The notes under the pieces: model-generated
What the model was told of the DNA's origin: nothing
Database searches by the model: none
The model's input: only the letters and a program-made list of their open reading frames with translations
Part shown: one piece after another, positions 1 through 9,813 of the stretch
How positions within the stretch are numbered: position 1 is the first letter of the stretch
How the letters are laid out: each line of letters starts with the position of its first letter
From: Plantago elongata
Taxonomy: Eukaryota > Streptophyta > Magnoliopsida > Lamiales > Plantaginaceae
Direction of reading: 5' to 3'
Length of the DNA stretch: 31,797 nt
Assembly: GCA_036897095.1 (NCBI GenBank)
Contig: JAYMSP010001464.1
Coordinates: forward strand, 1-31,797
Made by a program: the position numbers and the translations under genes

Positions 1-152
1 GTTACATAACCATGATCACACATAACAACTCGTACTTATGTACTTCGTAAATGAGGTCAGTGTAACACAATTACAAGTCGAAATAGAATATATTGTAGAT
101 CAACTATAATCTATACGCGCAAACATCTCCGGAGCAATCCACATTTTAATCT

Positions 153-252
153 AGCATTTTCAAGGGAGAATTGAAGAGACAGGGCGATTCCAACGAAGAT
201 CAAGCATTTTCAAGGGAGAATTGAAGAGACATGGCGATTCCAACGAAGAATG
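153..252. repeat. Tandem duplication, period 50 bp
   Basis: Two nearly identical 50-base units lie head to tail (153-202 and 203-252), both starting AGCATTTTCAAGGGAGAA. They differ at very few positions, one being GGGCG against TGGCG, so the duplication looks recent. Confidence 0.85.
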
Positions 253-373
253 AACAAGCTAAGTATTTTATCGAACACATCCAAGACATTTAAATCACAT
301 ACAACATACACACCAAATTGACATCGCATCCATCAACATAGAGGCTAAGATCTCAATGGGACACTACGTTTAC

Positions 374-600
374 CTGAACTGAGCGCAGCCACCAGAATCC
401 AATTGAGAGCCGATGATGCAAAGTCGCCGCGAGTATGGAGTATCTATGAATTTGTGCGCGCTCTGTGGATGGCTTCCTCTGTGTCAGAACGCCATCTAGT
501 AATTATATGTTGATGAAAGAACACGAGGGAAAGATATCGGTGCATCGCTTAGACAGTTAGAAGAGAATTACGAAAGAAGACCAAAAACGTGATATGACAA
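374..600 (-). other. Possible 5' exon of a minus-strand gene leaving the window
   Basis: The stretch is richer in G/C than its surroundings. Read on the minus strand it ends in GCTCAGTTCAG followed by GTAAAC, a good plant donor at 373/372. No long reading frame or recognisable protein is visible, so this could be a 5' UTR exon of a gene whose body lies left of position 1. The 50-bp duplication would then sit in its first intron or second exon. This is inference only. Confidence 0.22.
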
Positions 601-1220
601 AAGTTGTTTTACACTTTTAGAAAGTGTTAAACAAACTGAGACTTATTATATTGTTTAATAGTAATAATAATTTTATAAATACAAAGTTTCTTAACTCTCT
701 AGAATCGAATACATACTTATATTATCACTAAAATTATCAATAGTATCAATCAAGACGTTTATATATTTTTATATTTATATGAAAATAATTACAATTACTT
801 AATAAAAAACCCTCTAACACTAAATCTTATTAAAAAAAGACTCGATATGAGTTAATGAAATATTGTAACTCAGCAAGTTACATGTTAATATAATGATGTA
901 ATTCAATTAGCCATATGTTAACATAAAACTGTTGCAACACATATGGTTTATAATTGCAATGAAATTTGTAGAGGGTCCCTATATGTGTTGAACTCTAAAA
1001 ATAACAGTGCGGTATAACTCTGTTTAATAAAATTAAATTTCTTATTGATAATCTAAATCCGTAACCAAATAAATTATATAAAAAGGTCTCAAATTTTATG
1101 TTTATATAATAACTAAAAAAATAAAAGATATGTGCTACTAATTTAAATATAAATGTTTAAACTAAATATATATACAGTTATCAAAATGTCCCTTTTTTTT
1201 AACTATGAAAGACGCGAATG

Positions 1221-1350
1221 AACTTAGGCTTTGTTATTTTCGTTTGCAAACTCATTAAGTTTAGTTCAATTCGGTTAAGTGTAGTTCTGTTTAATTATAT
1301 TTTATACTAACATTTAATATAGTGCATACGAAGAGAACTGAGCCTAGTAA
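1221..1350. mobile_element. MITE-like element with imperfect terminal inverted repeats
   Basis: The left end (1221-1246, containing TAGGCT...GTT...TT..CGT.TG) is matched by the reverse complement of the right end (1325-1350, CGAAGAGAACTGAGCCTA). Roughly 17 of 22 positions agree by eye. The interior is A/T-rich with repeated TTTAGTTCAATTCGGTT-type words. It has no coding capacity. A similar right end occurs near 27175. The family is not identified. Confidence 0.5.
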
Positions 1351-1732
1351 ATATCGATAACTTCCAGGTTTATATACCTTATTTCTCTTTATTATAAATA
1401 TATTATGTAAAGAAAAATTACTTGTGAACATACACCGCATTAAAATATCTGAAATGAGTCTTTACAGTATAGAAAGTTCAAATGTTGAAACATGATGATT
1501 TAAATTAATCACATTGATAGTTTCTTATTGACAAATCATAATATACGCATGTATTTAAACAAATTATTCAAAGATTGTCTATTTAAAAACTTGTTTAAAA
1601 ATAAAGTAAAATAATTTTAAACATGTTAGAAGATAAATGTATAACAGTTTATATCAAGTTAGACTTGTAAGGTCTACCTATAAATTAACATATGTTGTAA
1701 ATATGATTTCAGATGGAGCAAGTCTTATGTGA

Positions 1733-2015
1733 GACAATTTCTATGTAGAGACGGACCATGTTACCAATAAAAACACTCATTGTTAGACGCAGTAATATAA
1801 GTGGATCAGTTCCACACATCTGTACAAGTTCGAGTTTTTAGATAAGATGTAATTTTATCATCCATGTTATTAGTCAAAACACCCATGTACTCGATATTGA
1901 AGTTTTTTCACATTACAACAAGTCTTATTTCAATATGAGTTTCAATATGAGTGTGTTTTGCTTAACAACATGAGTGTCTTTATTAGTAACATGGTTCGTT
2001 TCTATATAAAAATTA
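1733..2015. mobile_element. Foldback / MITE-like inverted repeat
   Basis: The left arm at about 1733-1788 (containing ACCATGTTACCAATAAAAAC) is inverted at about 1961-2015 (containing TTTATTAGTAACATGG). The flanking words ATTTCTATGTAGAGACGGACC and GGTTCGTTTCTATATAAA also correspond. A third, diverged copy of the same module lies in direct orientation near 1861-1890. The whole unit can fold into a long imperfect hairpin. There is no ORF. Confidence 0.6.
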
Positions 2016-2516
2016 TATTTCATGATATTTTGTGTTCTAGATGTAATCAAATATCTTATAGATATATAAAATTTGTTTGAAACAAAGATATTTTCATTTT
2101 AATAATCAAACGATAAAAAGTATAATCACTCAAATACCTTGGACAAAAAAAAAAGCCACAAACTATAAAATCAGACATCACTAAACACGAAAATATACAC
2201 TGTCATATATCATTAATTGAATATAGGTATATATAAAAAATAATTCCAAATCGTCATGACTATTTGGATATACCCATCTCCCAAATGGATAAAGTATAAT
2301 CAAACATTTTGCTCATGAAAATAAAGGGAAAATAAACATCGGTTAATTCTAAGCTTGACCATCTACACCACTCAAACACCACCACGCGTTGATTCACTGC
2401 AGTGCAGCTGCACCAGATAGCTACTCCTTCCATCGGATCTAGCTTCGATAATTGAAAAGTCGGTGAGTGTCATCACGAGTTAATTTCCCCTTTATCCCCA
2501 TTTACTGCGGTTAATC

Positions 2517-2600
2517 ATGGCATTGCGATGCACATTACCTATACCTGCACAATTTACCCTTCAATGCTTTCTACTCGCAGAATCACCCCGTTACGAGTAG
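2517..2600 (+). promoter_or_regulatory. Possible upstream ORF overlapping the glycosyltransferase start
   Basis: An ATG at 2517 opens a 27-codon frame ending in TAG at 2598-2600. It overlaps the proposed main starts at 2564 in another frame and stops just before the in-frame ATG at 2603. If the transcript begins upstream of 2517, scanning ribosomes would meet this ATG first, which could lower main-frame translation or favour the start at 2603. The transcription start is unknown. Confidence 0.35.
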
Positions 2601-4950
2601 TAATGGTGTTAATTGCTACAGAGCTCCGGCGTTCGACGGTGGTGGTGGCGGTGCTCGCCATAGCAACGGTGGCGCTGCTTTCGTTCGTATTCATGTTCAG
2701 AGTCGTCAGCGGTCCAATTCCACGCGCCGATGATGATCCCCCTCTCCTCGACAAAGCTTCGGTTTCTTCCGTTAGTTTCGTTTTACCTCGCATTTTGTTG
2801 AAATGCTTTCGTATTGACGTTGTGTTAATATGCAAGTTGTCTGTCATTGCTTTTCGTCACTGTTGGTTTATAGTTTCTAGCGAAATCACTTGTTTGAGGC
2901 TTCCTTCATTATCGTTTAGATTATTTTGCGCAGAGCAACGGTTTGATAGTTTCCTTCATCATCGTTGTTAACTTTGAGCTGGAGAAATCAGTAGCTAAGC
3001 GTAATTGTTCGATGTTGTAGGAGAGAGAGGATTGTTTGTTATTGCCTCTCGTCACTTTGAGGTTGAAGTTTCTAGAGAAATCACTAATTTGACGCTTCCT
3101 TCATCGTCGTTTAGTTATTGATGGGCATCTGTTTGATGATTTACTTCCAGTACTACTTGAATTTGAAGAGGATTTGTGTATTGTTGTATTCATTGTTAAT
3201 TTGAGCTGGAGGAATGAATAGTTAAGCAATATTGTTCGGTAATTGTTGTAGGACAGAGAGGAGTATAGACTCGAAGTAGTTTTGGCGGATGCGTGTATGG
3301 AAGATAAGACGGTGATATTGACTACTCTCAATGAGGCATGGGCTGCTACAGATTCGATTATTGATTTGTTTCTTGAGAGCTTTAGAATTGGAGAGCGGAC
3401 TCGCCGTTTACTGGATCATTTAGTCATAGTTTGCTTAGATCAAAAGGCGTTTTCTCGTTGTGTAGCTGTACATGCACATTGCTTTGCACTTTTGTCCGAG
3501 GGAACTGACTTTTCAAGGGAGGCTTATTTTATGACGCCTGATTACTTGAAAATGATGTGGAGAAGGATTGATTTCCTGCGCTCTGTTCTGGAAATGGGAT
3601 ACAACTTTGTATTCACGGTACGCACATCTCTTTATGTTATCTGAATTATAGCGTTGCGTTTGCTTGCCTATTAATTAAGCACTTATATTAGCTTGCTAAT
3701 CACCCCAAAATGAACAGTGCCAAACATGATTGAAGGTAGTGCTTGAGACTGAGCAGTTTAGAACTCAAGATATATAGGAGATATTGGGAGGGAAAACGAT
3801 TGTTATTGAGTTTTCTAATAAGTACACTGCATATTTGCCTGATATAGAAGGAGGATGTTCCACCGGGAAGAGAACTAGAGTCATTAATTTAAGTCATGCC
3901 TTAGGTGTATGCTTCATCCTTAAGCTAGAGCTTTCCAGTCTTTAGCCTTAAGGACCCAAAGATAGAACGTGGAAGAACCTTCTAATGCGGTCTTTGTTTG
4001 TTTTACTTTGTGTATAATACTATTAACAATTTCCAGTATTAGCAGATCTGACAGTACCAAACTGCAGTACCCTGTATACAATGTTCGTTGTAATCCTACA
4101 ATTTGCATATCTGTAGCCTACAGGTCAACTTAGTTTCCTCATCTTTTAGATAGTTGGCTGTTTATACTTAAATTAGGTGTACAGTCCTATGGTTTCAGAA
4201 ACCATTTTATCTTAACTAACATGCTAGGTCATATCAGATACCATTTTATCTTAACTAACATGCTTGGTCATATATTACCCTGAACTTCTGTAAATTCTGG
4301 TGTTCCATTTGAAGGATGCGGATGTTATGTGGTTCAGAGATCCATTTCCACACTTCAATGAGGACGCTGACTTTCAGATTGCATGCGATCATTTTTCCGG
4401 CATACCCGATGACTTAGAAAATAAACCTAATGGAGGTTTCAACTTTGTAAGGTCTAATAACCGTTCTATTGACTTCTATAAGTTCTGGTACTCCTCACGC
4501 GAAACATACCCAGGCTTACATGATCAAGATGTTCTTAACAAAATCAAGAATGATTCCTTCATCTTGGAAATTGGGCTAAACATGAGATTCTTGGATACTG
4601 CATACTTTGGCGGGTTCTGTGAACCCAGTGAAAACCTCAATCTTGTATGCACTATGCATGCAAACTGTTGCTTCGGACTGAACAGTAAACTTCATGACCT
4701 CAGAATCTTGCTTGAAGACTGGAAGAGGTTTCTGTCAGTGCCACCTGCTTTGAAACCATCCTTGCCAACATGGAGGGTTCCCCAGAATTGCAGGTATGGT
4801 TTATGCTTCTAAATGAAGGTTCAAAGTCAGGTATGGTTTCATCAGATGCATTACTAATATCATGTTTCCATTACACTGTATGATTTCAGTCTTGATGCTT
4901 TGCTACTGGAAACAAAACCACCCAACTCTTCAACCGCAGACGGCTATTAA
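2564..4950 (+). CDS. Nucleotide-diphospho-sugar transferase family protein (At4g15970/DUF271-like, type II membrane)
   Basis: Four exons are supported: 2564-2770, 3252-3617, 4315-4793 and 4890-4950, joining in frame to about 370 residues. Seen: a short basic N-terminus; one membrane segment at about residues 25-45 (VVVAVLAIATVALLSFVFMF); then a soluble domain. Exon 2 carries the family's KTVILTTLNEAW opening. The exon 2/3 junction rebuilds the DxD motif in FTDADVMWFRDPF (Asp192-Asp194), which in this family binds the metal-nucleotide sugar. Exon 3 has GGFNFVRSNNRS and HDQDVLNKIK. Family knowledge (PF03407, plant type II Golgi proteins) points to sugar transfer in the Golgi; donor and acceptor cannot be read from the sequence. 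The start is uncertain: in-frame ATGs lie at 2528, 2564 and 2603, all upstream of the membrane segment. Intron 1 contains a tandem duplication that also copies the 3' splice site. No neighbour suggests its pathway. Confidence 0.87.
2841..3252 (+). repeat. Diverged tandem duplication inside intron 1, including the splice acceptor
   Basis: Unit 1 (about 2841-3036) and unit 2 (about 3037-3252) share, in order, CGTCAC, TTTCTAG.GAAATCACT, CTTCCTTCAT, TTTGAGCTGGAG, and TTGTTCG...TTGTAG followed by GAGAGAGAGG or GACAGAGAGG. The offset grows from 195 to about 230 bases because unit 2 has an extra ~35 bases near 3140-3185. The second copy supplies the true exon 2 acceptor; the first is a decoy at 3020/3021. 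Confidence 0.8.
4201..4275 (+). repeat. Tandem duplication, period 39 bp, in intron 2
   Basis: ACCATTTTATCTTAACTAAC followed by ATGC(A/T)(A/T)GGTCATAT occurs at 4201 and again at 4240. The two copies are almost identical. They end about 40 bases upstream of the exon 3 acceptor, so the copies overlap the region where a branch point (CTAAC) would be expected, and each copy contains CTAAC. Confidence 0.85.
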
Positions 4951-6013
4951 TGGAGTCTTTTTAATCCTCCTTCAACTTGCAACAACATTTTCAGCTGTAG
5001 ATGGTTATTACATCCATTGGAGAACACAGCATAGGCGGCAATCATCTCAACTCTATTAACATGGAACCTTGGTTTGTGAGGTTGCATTTCAAAATACTAG
5101 CCAATAGCCATAGCCCATAGTTAATTAGTTACAATCCCAGTCTTCCAAGGCAGCAAAATGGTGGTATTCGTAGCTCTACCAGATAAGCACCTGTGGCTGT
5201 TTGTATAGATAATATATAGTATAGGGATTGCATAAGCTCAGGATTTTGTGCAAGAAACTGAATATATAGTAATAGGATACTGAGAAATGCTCTTAGCAAA
5301 TAGCATTAGTATAAATGAATCAATGATGCAAAGCTGGAAATACTTTGGCGATTTGTACAATAATGTCTCTAGTCTAGGCTGGCTCCCTTGTTGCAGAATA
5401 GATAATTGATTGATTCCTACTAATCCACAAAAGGAATTAGGCAATTATCGTTCAAATGGTTTGCACTTGTTCAACAACAACATAATAAAAGTTGGAAGAA
5501 AACTAGCAAGTTCAGCTAGATTTTAATGCACTTGTTCACGGAATTTTGGTGAAATTGTGTTTGAAATGAAATTGAAATGGGGTATTTAAAGTGTATTTTA
5601 GTCCAAATTAATATTTATCAATGTTTATCGAGTCAAATTGGGGTATTTAAATGATTGTCAAATCAGCCAGAATGGTGTAAAAATTTGCATCTTGAAATGA
5701 ATCAATTGCAAAATCTGTCTTTGAAATGCACGGAGCGCCGATTACTTGATGCTTCTTTGTGCAATGTGCTGCTAGCTAGCCTGGTGTGCGTTGTTGACAG
5801 GTTGTTTGCCCTATTGACTTTTGTTTTCTTATTGGAAGCAAAAAAATCAACTGTAATTTCCAAAAACACCCTAAAGATATAGTAAAATGCATTTTATTGT
5901 TTTGTTTGAAGCAAAATCATTAAGTTTTATATCATCCAAAATAATAACTATGACAATAATAATTTGATTATTCCATGACAAACTCTAGTATGTTCATCAA
6001 ACATAGTAAGGAA

Positions 6014-6134
6014 GATAGCATATATATATATATATATATATTTGAAATGACTAAAGGGTGACGCGAACCAGATCTATTGGTTGGAGGTGAAATGTATTAC
6101 CAACTGAGCTGCACTTCGTTGCTGATAGCATATA
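6014..6134 (-). mobile_element. Short tRNA-derived SINE with target-site duplication
   Basis: Read on the minus strand the element starts CAACGAAGTGCAGCTCAGTT, an A-box-like start. It continues through ACCTCCAACC to a B-box-like GGTTCGCGTCACC (6057-6069), then CCTTTAGTCATTTCAAA and a TA-repeat tail. The direct repeat GATAGCATATA flanks it at 6014-6024 and 6124-6134, as expected of a target-site duplication made by reverse-transcribed insertion. The element between the repeats is 99 bases. Related pieces lie at 12402-12504 and 29905-29965. Confidence 0.78.
6020..6042. repeat. (AT)n microsatellite
   Basis: About eleven AT dinucleotides in a row form the 3' tail of the SINE, which is in minus orientation. 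The tract overlaps the left target-site duplication. Confidence 0.9.
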
Positions 6135-6775
6135 ATATATATCATGCCGTACGTCATATGAACATTATGATCTTTCATACAATGTGAAATATGTGAAAGC
6201 CTAAAAAGTTATCGTGAAGAGTAATGTTTAATATGCGGTAGTGTCGTATAATATTTTGTTATAGATTGAAAAAGAGTAAATCTAATATGAGATGGTGTAT
6301 AAATAATTTAACTATAAGTGAACTCTAGTTATAAGAAAAATATCGTTGTCATCGACTAAAACGTCTTTATTTTCAACTCTAGTATTTTTTAATTTATACT
6401 ACAATAATAATAATTTCGTTAACAATATAAAATATTAAATATAATATAAACGATGTTATTAATAATAGCGTATATGATATTTGGATGAATTATTAATTGA
6501 AACAATTGCACCATTTTAATATTTTCGCAAAGCACAAAGTTCACAGGATACAATGGTAATTTCCAACACACGCTTAAACGAACCAAATACCATCCTTTTC
6601 CGCAAGCAAGCAATTCACCGCCGGAGAGCAAACCCGCCTTCTGTCTTTATCTGGGCCAAATAAAAAACGAGAAAATTTGAAAAAAAAAAAAAACCATCAT
6701 CAATTTCATCATCATTGATCTTCCTCCAACAAACCCGTCTGATAACAGATCGGCGTTCTCCCTCATCGCCCAGCA

Positions 6776-9700
6776 ATGGGGGATTTCAATCTAGCTCTGG
6801 TACTCGTAGCAATCATCGTCTGCATTCTCGTCTTCATTTTCAACATCTACCTCCTCGTCAATTACCAACACCCCGATGACAAGAACCAAGCCTATTTCCC
6901 CAAATTCGTCGTCGTTTTGGGCCTCTCACTCGCTGCCATTTCCATCCTCATGCTCCCTGCCGATGTAGCTAACCGGCAGGCCTGTCGCCACGCCATTTAC
7001 AACGGCGCGTGTAACCTCACGCTCCCGATGAAGGATCTCTGGCTCGCAGTTTACATTGTCGACGCGATCTTAGTCTTCTTTGTTATTCCGTTTGCCATGT
7101 TTTATTACGAAGGCGATCAGGACAAGTAGGATTTCATATTTCTGTTTTCTTCAGTCTCTCTCCAGCTGCATTCTTGTGAATTGTGATGATGTGTTTGTTG
7201 TTGAATATTGGTTGCAGGAGTGTGTGGAAGAGGATGAAGAGTGCGCTGATTTGGGTGGTGGTTACTGCTGTTGTTTGTGCTCTCGTTCTCGGGATTATGT
7301 ATGGTGAGTCGAAATAGTTTGTTTGCTACTTATTGAGGTTTGAACTGTTGTTGTGGCTATATATATTCATGTTTATTCTGAATTGTGATATTCAGCTGAA
7401 TACTTGTTAGTTTGCTTGTGTTTGTACACTGTTTACTTGCAGCCAGTCATTTGGTTTGCTATTTTATGAGCTGCAGGTGTTGCATTGTTTAATCAATTTC
7501 AACTGATGAAGTGTGATTCAACGTAGTCAGTTAGTGGCTCATTCTAGATGCTAAGCTATTTAGTTTCCATCAAACATTTTGCTTCCTAAAATACAGAATT
7601 CATGTGTCAGTGCTGATGATAGGCAGCTGCAAATAATATTGTGTATTTGATTGTTTGTACTCCTGTGTTTGTATCAAATCACACACAAGTAGGATGGGTG
7701 TTGTTATAATAGTGTCAGTTGTGGACATAAATACCTGGTTCCTGATGCTTTTGATGCGTTGAACTGAAAGGGAGTGGCCTAACATTTTGTGATTTATTCA
7801 ATGTTCCATCAAACATTTTTGCTTTCTAGATACGCAGTAGACAATTGATGCGACATTCTAACTTGTAATTTTGAATTCAATTAGCCCCAAATCATTATCA
7901 TGGCTAGTTGCAGATACCATATTATGAAAATTCATAAGAGTATCTCTACAATTATATGCTCTTTGGCTCTCTTATGTATTTAGGTTGCGTTGTTGGGCCA
8001 ATCAATTGTGCATAAGTCTGTATTGCTCTATGATGTTTTCTCTTTTCTTTCATCCTCACCCACTTCTTTCCCAGTAAATTTAATAGCAACTCAAGCCAAT
8101 ATTAGCTTATGTAGCAGTTCATAATAACACGAAATATTGAGCTGTTCTTTTTTTTTTAATAGGGGTTTTGGGACGAGTGGACTTCACCGTGAGGCACCTC
8201 TCTTCCTCCACTCAATCCTTCCCATCATCTTGGGATTTTAGTAGTGGACAGCAATGTGTTGGTACTGGAGCAAGACAGGTCAGTGAGAAACTACATGGTT
8301 TAAACTACTAGATTTTTGTTTCTGGATACTTACAAAATTACAGATTTTGTTCCCAGTGCTCTGCATACTCCGCTAGTGCCTCATCTGAGACTACATGGAC
8401 CATGCGCACTACCTTCCCGGAATATGTTGTTGCTCTTACTACAATTGCTGGGTCTATACTTTTTACCGTATGTGTCCCTTGCTATACTCGGACCAGATAT
8501 CTTTATTTTAGTTATTAAGCAATGCGAATATGGCCATTTACGACATGACAAGTTACTTTTAGATTGGATTTCGCTAAATCTCTGTATTACTTATATTTAA
8601 TCCTGTGCTTGAGCTGGTAAAAATACTATATTGTGCAGATATTTGGTGGTGTTGGAATCGCTTGCCTTCCGCTTGGTCTTATATTTTCTTTTATCAGGCG
8701 TCCAAAGGCTGTTATAACACGTTCTCAGTACATCAAGGTAATCATAGTTTTCCACCTCACAATTTCTTCATGTGTGCTTGAACGGAGATACTTCTATCAT
8801 TCTGGTTGTGGAGGTACAACTTATAAGTGAGGTTTAGTACATATGTCATGTAGGAAGCAACAGAATTGGGAAAGAAGGCAAGAGAATTGAAAAAAGCAGC
8901 TGATGCACTTCATCAAGAGGAAAGGGGTGGTAGCAAGGGAAGGAAATGGCGCAAAAATGTGAAATCTGTGGAGAAGGTTTTGTTTCTTTTTTCAGTAAAT
9001 GTTTCCTATCATCCTTCGATATATAATTGGCTGTCCCAACTTAGGCCTCTGGCCATGTTAACTGTGGGCCTTGCAAGAGTACTTCTAGTGTGATGTCTCT
9101 ACGTGCCTACTGGGACTGTTTGGATCAATTTGATGTCTATATCACTATATGCATAAAATGTGTCTTGTCAAACTGTTGCTGAAAATGAAACCACTAAGAC
9201 TCTAGTCTATTTGATCTTTATATGATGGATTATGCTCGACATACACAACTATCATGTGTTCATGTACGACACTGTATAATTGTAGAGACTAGAGATATAT
9301 AAAGCGAGCTGGCGACTGTAATTTTCCAATTATTTGTATTTATATATGATTATGTTTTTGGGGTGGGATCTGATACTCTCATCAATATCTATGGTTCAAA
9401 TTAGTTCGAAGTTTACTCTAATTATGTTTCTTCGTATCTGTTTTTTGCATTTTCTACTACTACATTTTCTTCATTTTATGCTATATTGTCTTACATTTAT
9501 TCTCCCTTCACCATTGAGTGAAGTCTCTATTTTTGTCTTGATAGGATTCAGATCTATTTACTTTCCAATAATTGTCCTTATGAATGAAATTAACATACAG
9601 GAGCTGCTTCTTTTGGAAGAAGATGTAAAGGCTTTGGAAGAGATGTATCCTCAAGGAGAAAAGGTAGAACATTAGAAATTATACTGCACCCAGTTCATTT

Positions 9701-9780
9701 TTTGCCAATCCATTATATAAACCGTTGAAATTTCTTACCTTCCCAGGATAGGGTTTTCTTTTTCTTTTGTGTGTGTGTGT

Positions 9781-9813
<33 letters not shown>

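Larger units (their letters stand above)
1..2500. other. AT-rich intergenic region
   Basis: No protein gene is supported here. The stretch is rich in A/T runs and holds the local duplication, possible minus-strand exon, MITE-like element and foldback element listed separately. The last ~150 bases before 2517 become less AT-rich and probably hold the promoter and 5' UTR of the glycosyltransferase gene, but I see no certain TATA box. Confidence 0.6.
4951..6775. other. Intergenic region between the glycosyltransferase and LIMR genes
   Basis: The first few hundred bases are presumably the 3' UTR of the upstream gene. The reading frames in this stretch are short and unlike any family I know. It contains a tRNA-derived SINE at 6014-6134. 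The final ~200 bases (C-rich, with CCATCATC and TCTTCCTCC words) look like a plant 5' UTR leading into the ATG at 6776. Confidence 0.6.

Noticed and set aside
6055-6121. Possible tRNA genes here and at 12270-12500
   Set aside because: A/B box words exist, but the arms do not form a full cloverleaf and a target-site duplication points to a SINE.
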